Below, one piece after another: positions 1 to 12,105 of a stretch of 64,000 bases of DNA. The translations under genes were made by a program, and so were the position numbers. The stretch is from the NCBI GenBank assembly GCA_036426205.1, contig CM071587.1, positions 1,288,004 through 1,352,003 of the forward strand. The letters are read 5' to 3'. A model generated the notes under the pieces. It was not told the origin of the DNA, did no database searches, and worked only from the letters and a program-made list of their open reading frames with translations. This DNA is from Ascaphus truei. Taxonomy: Eukaryota; Chordata; Amphibia; Anura; Ascaphidae. Within the stretch, counting starts at the first letter, position 1, and every line of letters begins with the position of its first letter.

Positions 1-88
1 CAGGGACGATTGACCACCTGTGCTGAAGTGGACATATCCCAAAAACCTGACTTGGTGGGGGGTCTGAGGACTGGAGTTAAGCACCGTG
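1..88. mobile_element. hAT-type MITE, right part
   Basis: Truncated by the window edge. It carries the family's diagnostic right half: CACCTGTGCTGAAG, then a degenerate GGATATCC and AACCTGAC, then GGACTGGAGTT. The same words recur, in both orientations within each copy, in about ten other places in this window. The other copies show the terminus CAGGGGTGGGCAACTCC and, where best preserved, an 8-bp target duplication, which is the hAT signature. Non-coding and non-autonomous. Confidence 0.7.
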
Positions 89-1188
89 GGATAGGGATAT
101 CAAGTCGATCATTTTACACTTGGACGCACCCCAAAAATCAGTGAGTGTTCATATATGACATTTTCCATTCCCTCCTTTTCAACTCCAGATCTGAGTTGGC
201 GAAAAAAAAACGCAGTAGAAAACAAAAACGAGACAAAAAAAAAGGAAAAATGCTTTGATGCGTAAACCCCAAAAAGCATAGAGAGTCAAAATAGCTAACA
301 GAATGAGCAAATGTGGCACCAAAACGACCATCAACCTTACAATGTTTCATAAAAGAAGCATTGCTGATTTTTAGCTCAATCTGTCACTTGAGTTGCCAAA
401 TAATATTTTTTTTGTTGATTTTCTGAGTTGTATAATATTTTGCAGACAGCACTTTCTTCTTTCTTTTTTTTATTTTAATTGATATTATGCCGGTGGTTTT
501 TTTTTCAGAAAGAAATTATTCAACATAATTATTATTAGTGTAGAAAACGCAGGCAGTATATCTGCTGTTATTTACACCGAGGCATACAACCAGCTGTCAG
601 TGAACCGTCTCTAGTTCTAAAATGCAGCACCTGTTTTAAAATAATGTTTTCAGCCCTTTTTCAGTCATTTTCTTATGAAGGCCCTCAGTAAACACAGAGA
701 CATTGTTGGAAACACAAAGAGGATGTTGAAATACAGCCTGATATTTAGCGAGATAAGAACATAATGCTATGCTGTATACTGCAAATCGATAGTGTCCGAA
801 CCCTTTCCCTAATAATGTTATTCCCATTTAATTCTCCTGTATTCATTTTCTTTATCATACACACACATACCCGTAAGCTCAATAAGCCCCACATATTATA
901 TGAATCTCTCTGGTACACGCTGCTCCCATAGGAGACTTACATCTCCATTAAACAGTACCTGGCTACTGGATACACTGAATATTAATACACGTACATTGAC
1001 ACTGAGTCACTAGCTATTAGACGCCACACCCTATTAGAGGGTGTACCGTTTTAATTACAATTGAATTAATTAATAAATGTTTTATATATACATTTTTCAC
1101 CTCTGACCTTTATTCTGAAAGGTCTGCAGTGCACTACATCAGGGATCTCTGCACTCTCTAGGTACACCCCAGTGATTAATATATAGTG

Positions 1189-1189
<1 letters not shown>
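89..1189. other. unique AT-rich DNA, no gene seen
   Basis: AT-rich sequence with runs of A and T. All open frames are short, rich in residues typical of random AT-rich translation, and resemble nothing I know. No repeat family of this window recurs here. Confidence 0.6.

Positions 1190-1277
<88 letters not shown>
1190..1277. repeat. (GT)n microsatellite
   Basis: About 44 uninterrupted GT dinucleotides. Both strands give long Cys-Val or Thr-His frames that are artefacts of the repeat. Alternating purine-pyrimidine sequence of this length can adopt Z-DNA and is expected to vary in length between individuals. Confidence 0.98.
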
Positions 1278-1278
<1 letters not shown>

Positions 1279-4062
1279 TATTTCACTGTGCATTTTTGCC
1301 ATTGGATGTAGCACTGGGCTCTGTCTGTATTTGTTTGTAGTTCATTTTCTTTATTCCATGTTTTCCTTCTGGGAGAAGTTACTGGGTTCTGTGTATCAAA
1401 GCACCATCTTTATTTACACGCAGATCTCGCTCAAATCTACCTGCGCCATTTTCAGGGATGTCTGCGTCTGTCTGCGACGCGGGATTGATGGAGTGCGTGG
1501 GAGGAGTTAGGACGGGGTTACATTTGCGTATCAGCGGCGTACGTATTAAGGAATGTGCGGCTTGCGTTACTTTCCTTCACAGTTTTCTGCGTTGGGTGAC
1601 GCAAGTAAAAAAAAAATTACGCCAGAAACACGCCAAATTCTACCACATGGAAGTACTCTTAATAAACATGTCACGTTGCGGACGGAATTTTATTTATTTA
1701 TTATTTTTGCATTAGCCCAGAGTATTTTCTTGATAGATTGAACCCACTGTGTTAATACAAATATTTCCCAGCACAAGAAGACGGTTACAAGAATAATGGT
1801 GTTGAGTCCCAATGGAACCAGAGTCTATATTTAAGATCTATTTATAATTAAACTCATTTACTGGTCAGTGAAATACAACACAGAGAGAAATAAGACCCCT
1901 GGATACTGTTACAAGTCCAATAATGACCAAAAACTGCTACTTGTCGACAGGAATGACTAATATAAATGAACTCCGAGCGTTGGGTCCATGCAAAGTGTAT
2001 TTCATTGAGAGCAGCTAATGAGGAAAATTCATTGTGAGAGAGACCTCCGAGGTCTTCCGCACAGGCCATTAATTACCAAGCAGGACGAAGCTCAAAAACC
2101 ATGACCTGACTCGCTAATGAGTTTTTAGCAAATCTGCTCTCTTCGTTAGAGGTCACTTTTACAACCAGCCATGAATGAGTATCAATGACGTTTTAATTAT
2201 AGGAACGATGTGGCAATAACCCAAAAAATGCGTCCAGATGGGAAAAGAGGACATCAAATTTCTCGACTCATCGTGGAACCTTGGGTTAGAAAACACCGAT
2301 AGAGGAACTGATGCTTCCTCAAGCTATGTCTTGCCCACCTGTGTGGCGTTGAAGAGGTTAAAAAAAACTCAGATTTCTTTGATAGGCAACTTTAATTACT
2401 ATGCAGCCGTAAAAGAACTTGATCTCGCCAGCAGCAGAGTTTTCAGAATGTATCTGTGCCTGGCTCGCCTATCTTTGATTTTGTTCTCTCTCTCTGTTCC
2501 TTTTCAGAACTTAGCAGCTGCATCTCAAATTCCCCTCCATACATCTGATAAGAGAACGCTCCATCACAAATGCACGCGGCACTTTTAGGTAAGTCGCTGA
2601 TCATGTATATTTGAAGCCGAAAATAAATAATGTACTACCGGCCCTCTGTACTCGGCAGAGAGCAGAATCTTAACTCTTTCATAGTCAGGCTGCCCGTAGG
2701 AGGTGTTCAGATTCCCACTAGACTTTGGTTGGGGAGAAGTTTGAGTTTTGCTGATCCTCTCTCTTTAATGGATGGACAAAGTTGCAGACACAACTTTAGG
2801 AGTTTGAAGAACAAAAGCTTAGGAAGAATATTAAAGTTATCCGTCTATGTAAACAAGTTCACTATTTACAAAGCCCCATAGCAAGGTAAATGGAAATCAG
2901 CCACATTTAAAAGCATGTAAGTAAGGGCTCTGCCTGCAAAGAGATTCTTTAGTTTATAGCTTAGCTACATACAGTATGAGCATACATTCTGTGCTGATTA
3001 CAGGGAGGTTCATTAAACTGGGATAAAGAGTATAGCAGCTTGATCCCACGTTAACTGCCACCGACTTCATCAAGTCGTGTAGGAGCTTAGTAAATCCCGG
3101 ACTTCGTTAGTAAGTCTGAAAATAAAATATATCTTTCATTGTCTAGCAGGATATATATCAACATCATCTTGAGCCCTTTTGGATCTGCAGCTGGATGAAG
3201 GTATCACCAATGATCTTCCAGGTGTTGCGGTTACAACCTCTCTTCTTCCTGTTGCTCCAACACATTTTCTCATTTCTCATATATATGTTTAACCCTTGAC
3301 ACTCGGATTGCTTTAGGGCAATATTGTGCAGCCCCGTCTGGCTGCCAAAGAGTTAATGGTTGAATTGACACCTCCTTTGGATCCAAAAAGTGGTATTAAT
3401 AATTGAGAGTTCCAAGCAGGATACATTAGGTACTTTGATGTTCTGTGTTGGCTTGAAAGAGTCAACAGACTAATTTTGATCAACATTTTCTGCGCATTTT
3501 TAAAAAAAAATTAATGCGTGGAACATGGAGGAAAATGTTTTCAATTTTTTTTTTTTAATTAATAATAATAATATTCACTGATTAAGATTGGGTTGTATAA
3601 TAAACAGGCCGAAAGAGGGCAGGTTCATTCTAATAATACAAAGGATATAACACTGTTAAAAATTCAGTGCCATCAGAAGCCAGTAGGGAGCTTATAAATA
3701 ATTGGAATGACACAAGGTTTGCATTAGTGAAGCTGTAAGCAAGCTGTGCGTGACCTCCCTGTTTTCCACTTGTGATTTAACCTTGCGAGATCAGCCGTAC
3801 AAAGCTCGGTACATGGCACTATCTGACAGGTTACCTTGGCACCGACCTTTCCGGACGGGAGACCACTTTGTTTTTGTTTCGATCCTCCAATCATTAATAT
3901 GACCCAGAAGCCATGCGAGGAACTTATATTATTTCTAAGGTGAATCAGATTGGAAAAATTCTTGTGTTTCTAAATGTGCTGACCTCTCTGGCTCGGGGTC
4001 CGCAGAAGTCGGTTACCTCCGGGCTAATTCCGTACCATTATCAAAATCAATAGTGGACGTTG
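1278..4062. other. mostly unique DNA, no gene seen
   Basis: No coding homology recognised. A CG-containing patch at 1440-1690 shares short words (GTATTAAG, GTGCG, CGCCAAATTC) with the reverse strand of 24000-24135, suggesting an old repeat. At 3289-3357 AACCCTTGACACTCGG and GCTGCCAAAGAGTTAA look like the decayed ends of a TTAA-flanked MITE. The stretch 1975-2130 has several TAAT cores and no match elsewhere in the window. Confidence 0.5.
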
Positions 4063-4460
4063 CGGTTAGCGCATGTACACTAAGCGAATGATATGTAAAA
4101 ATAATGACTGTTAGCATAGGCGTGGCGTCTTGTTACGTTATCACTACCTCGCTTTAACTACAGATAATATGGCGTTAGGCATATCTTATGTAATTGTGGC
4201 GTTACTTTTATTCAGACTCTGAAGGGGTGTTTAACTAACGTTAAAAAAAGATTGAGGAGAGCGATATAACGCGTAAATAACGGTATGTTCGTTTAATAAT
4301 ACACCACTGTGCTGTTACTCCCATCCAGACCCTATGAAAGCGCTATTTCATGCTCTGGATGTGCGTTTCGCTATGATTTAACCAACGCGTTGTTAAATCC
4401 TTGCGTTAGCTGCAACGGGCCACTGTGGATATGCGTTGTGAGGGGGAAATGCTTCTTTTG
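4063..4460. mobile_element. CGTTA-rich repeat, copy 1 (unclassified)
   Basis: Shares an ordered series of words with 44290-44460: AAAATCAATAG, then ATGGC(G/A)TTA(G/A)GCAT, then TAATNGTGGCGT, then CAGACYCTGAA. The order and spacing are kept, so these are two diverged copies of one interspersed repeat. It is rich in GTTA, TAAC and ACGCGT words and appears to hold internal inverted repeats. The mariner-type MITE at 4469 lies directly beside it. Superfamily unknown. Confidence 0.5.
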
Positions 4461-4468
4461 CATAAATA

Positions 4469-4861
4469 CAGGCATACCCCGCTATACGGACCTTCACTTT
4501 ACGGACCCTCGCGAGTAAGGACATATTTACAATTGCGTCATTCCCCTGTGTGCGTACGCTCGCTTCGCAAGTACGGACAATTCAGCCCTACAGACCGCCG
4601 TAGTTGTGTGACGCGCTGATTCCCCTCGCCCAATTGGAAAACGGCAGCTCGCGCATGCATCTGTGAGTAGGACACAGGCAAGTTCTCAACAGCAATACCG
4701 GCTCCCGACCTCTACCCAAGTGAAAAAAGGCAGTGTTTCACTATAAGTGCATTTTCGCTTTACATACATGCTCTGGACCCATTGCGTACATTAATGCGGG
4801 GTATGCCTGTGTTACATACATGCTCTGGACCCATTGCGTACGTTAATGCGGGGTATGCCCG
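4469..4861. mobile_element. mariner-type MITE, copy 1
   Basis: Begins CAGGCATACCCCGC and ends GCGGGGTATGCCCG, a near-perfect terminal inverted repeat flanked on both sides by TA (4467-4468 and 4862-4863). TA target duplication is the hallmark of Tc1/mariner elements. The family is confirmed by a second copy at 58382-58713 sharing CTCGCGAGTAAG, AACGGCAGCTC, AGCAATACCGGCTCCC and TTTTCGCTTTACATACATGCTC. The right end is duplicated in tandem: about 53 bp ending at 4810 is repeated to 4861. No transposase is encoded. Confidence 0.85.
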
Positions 4862-4863
4862 TA

Positions 4864-5424
4864 TTAACATTGATGTCAGTAATAATTACCGCAATGCCCA
4901 GCACTTAATCAGCGGTGGATTGCAAAATACGCCGCCCCATGGCACTTACCTGTGTCGGACGCCTCCTTTCTGCCGCCCCCTCCGGCTCCTTTAGAATCCC
5001 AGCGTCAAAATGGACGTCACCAACGTGACATCGCACGGAGGCACGTTGCCATGGAAACGCAGCATCATCTTGTCATTTGACGTCGCGACGCCCCGTTGCC
5101 ATGGCAACGAGATGCCATGTGATGTCACGTTGGTGCCGTCCGCGGCGTCATTTGACCCGGGGATTCCAAAGGAGCGGGATAGTGGCCGCGAGGAGGCGGC
5201 AGGACACATGTAAGCGCCTTCCCATTAGGTCCGATAGGCCCAAGAGTGCGGCAAATGCATATGCCGCCCCCAAAATTTTGCCGCCCTAGGCACGGGCATA
5301 ATGGAAAATCTCCCACTGCACTTAACACTACGTTATTGAACTTTGAAGATACGGTTAACATTTACAAAGGCTTTAACTTTAAGAGGTAATCCATGGGGTT
5401 TTTCTTTCTTCATTTTTTATTACA
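4864..5424. repeat. GC-rich stretch with an imperfect palindrome
   Basis: Around 5018-5135 the left arm CACCAACGTGACATCGCACG pairs with the reverse complement of the right arm near 5095-5135, and both arms carry GTTGCCATGG. Looser pairing extends to about 5003-5155. The flanks hold GCCGCCCC (4939) and GCCGCCCTAGGC (5280). The frames opened by this GC-rich DNA look like chance. It is probably a decayed foldback MITE, but no terminal duplication was found. Confidence 0.5.
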
Positions 5425-5774
5425 GGTTTGAAGCAGGGTGTCTACGGAGCTGGCCCCCATTATTTCAGGTTTGGGGACTCTCTACTTCCAGAGATACTTA
5501 CCTCTTTAGGGGGCGCCGGTAGCCATATCAGGGTTCACAATATGGCTGCTTTTCCAAAGCTCCCACGCAACCCCCCCCTCCCCCCGCCGGCCAATAGGAA
5601 GCCGTCATGTCATCCGGTGCGGCTTCCTATTGGCCCATGTGATGCGGGAGCTTTAAACTCCAGAAAACTGCAGGAGATACCGGCACATCCATTGGAAGTA
5701 TTTCCAAAGGCAGGGGGGGGTCCCCATAGCTGAAATGAACGGGGTTGAGCTCCCGAGACCCCCTGCTTCAATCC
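5425..5774. mobile_element. palindromic MITE family C, copy 1
   Basis: Starts GGTTTGAAGCAGGG and ends CCCTGCTTCAATCC. Internal blocks include CCAGAGATACTTACCTC and an inverted pair around AGGAAGCCG / CGGCTTCCT. Two further copies lie at 49655-49994 and 62160-62436. Length 350 bp, non-coding. Flanks here (TACA and TGTT) give no clear target duplication; the copy at 49655 shows TATA on both sides. Superfamily unassigned. Confidence 0.75.
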
Positions 5775-6321
5775 TGTTAAAATAAAAATGGTGACAATGA
5801 TCTAAAAGTCTGGTTGCCATGGTTGGCACAGACAGACATACCCGGGGTTGAGCGTAACACAATTTGGCAATGATAGCGATAGATGCGTTCTCCCCTAGGA
5901 GTGGGTGACTACAAAGACCCCAAAATATTCCATCTCTCACATCGGTCATGAGCTCGTACCCACGTATTGCTGCTGACAGTTGGAATAATCTACTTGACTC
6001 AGTGGTACCAAAATCTATTAATAGATATCATCCCTCCCCATCCCCTTTCCCAACCCCTAATCCTCCTTCCGCCACCCCACCCGCCCCCCTTTTTTTTTTT
6101 TTCTCCCCCGTTATCCCCAATCCCGGTTTTACCCCGTTCTCCACGGCTCTGTAGGGCGCGAAAAGTCGTGGAACCCCCGATTTATACAGTACAATATGTC
6201 CTAATGATTGTGTTTAATTTATTGTGATACACAAAACAACTATGCAATGTATGTCTTATTGTATTTCATGCACAATTATTTCAATAAAATACAAGTTATA
6301 AAAAATAAATAAAATAAAAAA
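5775..6321 (+). mobile_element. LINE 3' end with A-rich tail
   Basis: From about 5870 the sequence runs through a C-rich and T-rich segment to ATACACAAAACAACTATGCA, CAATAAAATACAAG and an A-rich tail ending at 6321. This looks like the 3' untranslated end of an L1-type LINE, truncated at its 5' end. Class is inferred from the tail style only. No useful coding sequence remains. Confidence 0.5.
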
Positions 6322-6594
6322 CGGCATGGATTGTTCCTTTAAGTTAGCACCTCGGTAGGTCCATAACAGAGCTCTGGGGTCAGGGTACAGGAGTCAGTGA
6401 TTGGCAGGCTACATCATCTACTGTTTTGGTGGTGTAATGAGAAGGGTGTGTGATACCAAGAAGCAAAACAAAGCCAAAACTTAGACGAAGGGGTTTCTCT
6501 CAATACAAGGTACTGTGCATGGAAACCGTGCCTTTATAATTTAGTGGGAAGTTATTGCCGTAAAAAACCCAGAATGTATTTCAATACTTATTTG
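6322..6594. other. unique spacer, nothing seen
   Basis: No repeat or coding signal recognised. Confidence 0.5.
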
Positions 6595-6910
6595 AACTAA
6601 TAATAATAATAATAATAGCATGTTCTTGTATAGCGCTGCTAGTGTTACGAAGCGTTTTACAGAGACATTTTGCAGGCACAGGTCCCTGCCCCGTGGAGCT
6701 TACAATCTATGTTTTTGGTGCTTGAGGCACAGGGAGGTACAATGACTTGCCCAAGGTCACAAGGAGCCGACACCGGGAATTAAACCAGGTTCCCCTGCTT
6801 CACACTCAGTGCCAGTCAGTGTCTTTACTCACTGCGCCGCTCCTTCTCCCAGGTTCCCCTGCTCCACACTCAGTGCCAGTCAGTGTCTTTACTCACTGAG
6901 CTGCTCCTTA
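6595..6910 (-). mobile_element. L2/MIR-like LINE tail with internal duplication
   Basis: Contains (TAA)n, TATAGCGCTGC, GAGCTTACAATCTA and GACTTGCCCAAGGTCAC followed by GACACCGGGAATTAAACCAGG. The last pieces are the antisense-style core shared by vertebrate L2 and MIR 3' ends. The segment CAGGTTCCCCTGCT through CAGTGTCTTTACTCACTG occurs twice in tandem, with a period of about 62 bp (6787-6845 and 6850-6900). Confidence 0.65.
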
Positions 6911-7476
6911 TCCCTGAAGTTTCCCTTTAAAATTTAATGCACTCGTACTCCTGCAGAAGCCTAAATTACAATAAACTGCAGGTACCTGTGATCTGACTTA
7001 GTCTACGGGCTCGACAAGCTAATAATTGCATTGAGAAGTTAAAAGCAGAGCGCTGCTGCTGGCTTCGGAACATTTCACATAAAGACGCTCTTTTAACTTG
7101 TTTGTTCTGTCTGCACAAGTCGGGATTTCCTTTGACCTGAACGTCCTTTAATCTGCCTTTTTTGATGAAATTTCTCAAAAAAAAACCCATCTTCCCTTTG
7201 CCCAGAACATCGCTGAGTGTTCCACTACAGAAGCAAAGATTTTCCAGCATTGATTTCCTGTCAATTCCAGTATCCTTCTTATCAAAATGAATCCTGGCCG
7301 GAAGATATTGGTGCCATGGAGTTAGGCCGTTGCAAAAGGTTAAAAGTCTGGAATTCTGGACCCCTGACCTTCTACAGAGGGTCGTTTTGGCAAAGGCCAG
7401 CAAATGATGCAGTGGCTAAATTAACAAATGTGAAAATGCCATATGCGAGTATGAAGAACTGCTCTATAAAGGAGTA
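6911..7476. other. unique DNA, no gene seen
   Basis: The longest minus-strand frame (6966-7403, 145 codons) has mixed composition and no recognisable domain. It also lacks convincing splice context. I treat it as chance. Confidence 0.5.
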
Positions 7477-7748
7477 CAGAGGGGCTCAGCTCCAGCCCTG
7501 AAGACCCCCCAGCAGGCTAAGCTCCAGCCCTGAAGACCACCCCCAGCAGGTCAGTTTTTCAGGATATCTCCGTTTCAGCACAGGTGGCTCAATGAGTGGC
7601 TCAGTAAAAAGACTGAGTGATTGAGTCACCTGTGCTGAATCAGAGACTGATTGAGACATCTGTGCTGAAGCAGGGATATCCTTAAAACCTGACCAGTTGT
7701 GGGGGGGGGGGGGTAGGGGCAGATGAGGACTGGCGTTGAAGGCCACTG
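7477..7748. mobile_element. hAT-type MITE copy
   Basis: Starts CAGAGGGGCTCAGCTCCAG and ends GGACTGGCGTTGAAGGCCACTG. It has the family's inner palindrome: GATATCTCCGTTTCAGCACA and GGTGGCTCAATGAGTGGCTC against CACCTGTGCTGAATC. A G-tract (7700-7711) lies near the right end. Flanking octamers do not match, so this is an older copy. Confidence 0.8.
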
Positions 7749-8039
7749 TTTGAGATAAAGCGCTAATTCCCTGTGACGTCTTTTAATGTTAATTTACCTC
7801 CTCATGTCTCACCTAAACTAGTCATCTGTTTAGTTATTACTCCTTTAGTTTACATAATAATAATGCACGGTAGCCTACTGCACTAAGGCACGGGTGTCAA
7901 CGCCCCCTGCGCTGCAGACCCATTTATTTGAATGCATCCATACTTCTTGCCTCCCCCAGTTGGTTTAGCATAGAAGTTGTAGGTAGTACTTACCCATTAC
8001 CTGGCTGAGGTCTCACACCAGGTAATCGTGGAGGGGACC
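7749..8039. other. spacer, nothing seen
   Basis: No coding or repeat signal recognised. Confidence 0.5.
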
Positions 8040-8420
8040 TCACATGAGGCTACGGCTTCGTCTTCGGGACCACGACTGCGCACGTGACAGCATGAGTAAC
8101 CCACACAACACACAGCCCTCTATGGGGCAGGCCCCAGTCAGTGTGTGTGCACAAAGCGCGATGTGCGACCGCCTTGACTAAAATACAAGATTTTTGTCTT
8201 TTGGCATGGCGGCCAAGCATTGGCCAAGTCACGCTGGCAGTTCAGCCAATGAGGGCGAACCAGCCGTGTGACGTCATGGCCGCGCCCCTACCACACCTCC
8301 CCATCACGAGTTGCCTGTAGATAGCTCTGATGCAGGGAACGAGCGCCGCCAGGCACCCCGTCACTCGCGCAATGATCGCACTGGCGCCATAGCCATAGGC
8401 TGCGGTTTTAATTTAACTAG
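8040..8420 (-). mobile_element. GC-rich Harbinger-like MITE, diverged copy
   Basis: On the minus strand it shares GCGTGGCC/GCGCGGCC, TGACGTCA, GCTGGTTCGCCCTCATTGG and CGTGTGACC with 10038-10297 in the same order. It is CpG-rich among AT-rich neighbours, has no coding potential, and its ends are eroded. Confidence 0.6.
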
Positions 8421-10037
8421 TTTCTTCAGTTGTATATTCATTTTGGCGCGGCCTTATATAACCTACAGGTCGTTGTTTCCATAATGTCATGTTTGGTGTC
8501 TTTATTGGGGTTTATGATTGTTGGGGGCGCAGGGGGTGCAGGGGGCCCTCCTTGGCTATGTCATATGTATAGTCTATTCAACACTATTTAATAATAGTTA
8601 TAGGGAATTCAGGCAGCAACCTCTATCAAAGGGAGAGAAAGAATCAGCAACACTAATGTGGGTAACATATCCCAGGTCACTGTGTGTTTTAGACTGGAAG
8701 GAAACAGAACAGGTTGAGCCTGGTCCACCCTTGGTCCTTATCTTGGGTCAGAGATAAAGGCCCTTACTCTGTAAAGTGGGAATAAGCACAGATAACGTGC
8801 TAACACATGACTGCCCCATTGACTTTAATCTGTGCTTTTCACACTTTACAGAATAGGCCCCAAGACTGGTGAGGCACTATCTGAGCAAATAACTCTATCT
8901 TCCACTGCACTGAAGAGTCTGGATAAGAGTCTGGATAAGAGTCCGGCTCTGAAAAGCATACTACGCATAGCACCACTTAGTATATATCAGTCGAGGGGGT
9001 AATTCTATACATGCCAAAGTGGCTGTTCAGGTCGTTCTCCGGTTAAAATTCCACTAAGACTTCAATGGAGATCTCCGTCCGAAAAATGGTCCGAACGCCC
9101 GCTTCAGCGTACACCGAAAAATGCCCCGAGTCTTATCAGGAATGTTATGGCTGAGTTAATATTAACTGTTGCCAGACCGTAAGTTTCAGTCTCTTCAAAG
9201 AAGCAGGTTGCGTTGTAAAGGAGCAAAAGAACAAAGCATCGTGCTATGATCAATAACCTCCACCGCCCAGCAATAATTGTATAGCTACTGTATCTCGCAG
9301 TGACACAACTGTGTTCTATCGTGTCGCTTAATCCGTGCTCAGCCTTAACTAAAACAAATGGTCCAATTGTCTCGCAATTAGAAACACTTGAACTTGCATA
9401 TTTCAGAAGCCATTTGGCACATGTGTGTACAGTCCGATGTGTCACGCCACAGCACTTCCTTCCCTTCACATGGAAAGCTATTCAAACAAGTCATTTACTG
9501 GTAGAAGTAAACTATGAATTTAATTTATACGTTCATTAATTATACAATTAAGCGGAATACTAATTGACTGTAGAATTATAGCTGAATGGAACGCTGGAGA
9601 GGAGTAATTAGTTCTAGTGGGTTTTTTTTATTTGTATTTTATTGTGTGCATAATTTTTGGTGCTGTTGCCCTGCCCAATTATCTTTTGTTTTTCCTCCTT
9701 GGTGGATAAATCATTTTTTCACAGTGATGTCAGGTCCTCCCAGAGAGAACGGCTGGATGATTCTGGCCTTGTTTAAGTGGGTAATCACTTTTGAGAAAGA
9801 TATCAGATCACAGTAATTAATAAGCACCATAAACTCCCGTGCCACCCTATATTTTCCAATAAATAATTGGCTCATGCCTTAGCAACGCTAGCCGAGTAGG
9901 TAGATAGGGAGGTTTATGGTACTTGGTTATGAAAGTATCTTCAGGCTGAGGAATCCAAAGGGACCAAAAAGCTGTCCTTAAGTGGGTTGCCGACTTTGTG
10001 CTGCATTCGCTTCGTCTTGCTTCTCCAAGCTGCCTAA
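8421..10037. other. mostly unique DNA, no gene seen
   Basis: No domain recognised in any frame. 8919-8945 holds a short tandem of GAGTCTGGATAA. 9470-9620 is AT-rich and dense in TAATT and ATTAAT words but matches no repeat in this window. Confidence 0.5.
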
Positions 10038-10297
10038 GGCCGCGTCCATGGGGGGTTGCATGCGCGCGACCGTCTGCGTGGCTTCACGCACGCCTCTAGC
10101 TGGAGCGATTTATGCTATGGACACGACGAGGGGGCGTGTTGTGGGCGTGGCCGTGACGTCACAGAGCTGGTTCGCCCTCATTGGGCAAACCGCTCGTGTG
10201 ACCCCAGCCATCACGCGACAGTAACAAATGTATTAGTTTCCTCGCGCATCGCGAGCGCCGGCGCTTTTCATCGCGGTCGTGCGCTCTAAGGACAGCC
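10038..10297. mobile_element. Harbinger-like GC-rich MITE
   Basis: Begins GGCCGCGTCCATGGGGGG after TAA (10035-10037) and ends AGGACAGCC before TCA. The ends are imperfect inverted repeats related to GGCTGRGKCCATAGAGGG, the terminus of the clean copy at 60323-60724, which has matching TTA duplications. The interior has TGACGTCA, AGCTGGTTCGCCCTCATTGG and many CpGs. Three-base TWA duplications are typical of PIF/Harbinger. Confidence 0.65.
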
Positions 10298-10700
10298 TCA
10301 TAGGGGCACTGCATTTTGATCGCGCCATGCGCGCAGTCGCAATACCCATGCATGCGGCTTAAAGCGGCAAGCTGAAGTATTAAAACATTTGTTGTCAGAG
10401 AAGTTTGCAGTGCATTGTTTTGTACGTAGCTTTGCTGCGTGTTGTATGCGCCCATCTAATAGAAAATGACAGCAAAAAGTTTGCGCCTGCATCCCCGACC
10501 CACAAACGCTTAAACAAAGCCGGATTTGTACCCAGACTTAGAGGCTGTAGCAGGGCACATGTCTAGGCTTAAACCAGTAAGTCGTTATAGAATTGTATGG
10601 ATGATCAGAAGAGTTAATCAGAGATATTTACATGCGCCCATACACATCTCTAGATGATACTTGTGTAGGCCTCAATGTCCATTTGTTAATTACATCTAAG
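10298..10700. other. unique DNA, nothing seen
   Basis: CpG-containing at the left edge, then AT-rich. No coding or repeat signal recognised. Confidence 0.5.
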
Positions 10701-10868
10701 CCAGTCCTCCAGGGGCCACCAACAAGTGAGGTTTTCACGATATCCCTGCTTCAGTACGGGCGGCTCAATCAGTGGCTCAGTCGTTGGCTGCACCACCTGT
10801 GCTGAAGCAGGGATATCCAGAAAACCTGACCTGTTGGCTGCCCTTCAGGACTGGAGTTGGCCGCCCCT
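10701..10868. mobile_element. hAT-type MITE copy, left end trimmed
   Basis: Left end starts inside the terminal repeat at CCAGTCCTCCAGGGGCC. The right end reads GGACTGGAGTTGGCCGCCCCT. The centre pairs GATATCCCTGCTTCAG with CTGAAGCAGGGATATC, giving a near-perfect foldback of about 165 bp. Confidence 0.85.
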
Positions 10869-11088
10869 TATCTACACTCTTATTTTCCCATTAATCTCTC
10901 CTCTGCAACGCCCTGCAGAATAATACGTTGCAGGCCTCTGTGGCAGCGAAGGTGTAAAAAGGTACCATTCCACTTACTCAGGGAGAAAAAGGGGAAAATG
11001 AGATTCAATGTTTCATACACTTAATACTGATTTATGCATACAATACCAACTGCTCAGCTTGTTTTAACCAAGGTTAATAAAGTTAAAG

Positions 11089-11091
<3 letters not shown>
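10869..11091. other. spacer, nothing seen
   Basis: No signal recognised. Confidence 0.5.

Positions 11092-11143
<52 letters not shown>
11092..11143. repeat. (AT)n microsatellite
   Basis: About 25 AT dinucleotides. Likely length-variable and cruciform-prone. Confidence 0.97.
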
Positions 11144-11145
<2 letters not shown>

Positions 11146-12105
11146 AGGTTGTAATAAGCAGAAAACAGCAAAGAGATTACCAGGTCACGTTAATGAAACT
11201 AGAAGCTTATATTTCTAAACGCCCATATAGCTACAAAACTATGAATGCGCCCCTTTGGGGCCAAAGGAATGTATTGGAGAAAACTTACGACAGAAGGACT
11301 CCAAGACGCTGCCACGAAGACTTGCATAAAAAACACAGTTCTCTGACGTCTTCCGTGCATCCAAAGAGCGCAAGAAGGTGTTGAAGAATTTGCAGCAGGG
11401 AACTGAAGCAACGTGGGGGGAATAGGGCTGATGTCAACGTGATGTTTCCTTCCTGCTAATGCCATCTGCATGAAGGAAATGCCATGTCAAAGAATTTCAG
11501 CACAGTGGGACCAAAGACGAAGAGAGAATGGGTCCACCATCTGCACACAGGCCCAAGAATAGCTTTCGTAAGCAGAATCAAGTGGCACGGTGCCCAGTGA
11601 AGAATGCAAACCCTGCAGCACACAGAATTGTAATCAAAGGATATTCACTGCGCTATAAAACCACCATAATAATCTCCAATGTATAAATGGACTAACCTTT
11701 GACATATATATATTTAAGTAATACGATCTTCCTTTAAAAGTGATTTGACCTGATAAAAATACACCGTATAATGTCATGGAGTATGAGTCCTGTTGCTCTG
11801 AGATGTCTTGCAATCTTGCGCTCCACATACAGTAAGTATAATTTGCAGATGAGCAAGTAATGTTCGGCTTTCTATAAATAAAAATGTACTTTTATCCATT
11901 GACATCTCATTTCATCCGCTCCCGTTCCGGGTCAGAAAGTTCATCCTTTGCGCTGCTACTTTTTACTGATCCAGGGTGAAATGTAACCACCAGTCTACAA
12001 AAGTGAGACCGTTCATGCATTTATTACACAGAGTGATGCACTTACACAGGTCCCAGTGACCTGAGCTCAGAAACACTGTGAGCCTTGGAAGTTGAGCTAC
12101 TTTGG
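11144..12105. other. unique DNA, no gene seen
   Basis: Short frames only, with no recognised domain or repeat. Confidence 0.5.
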
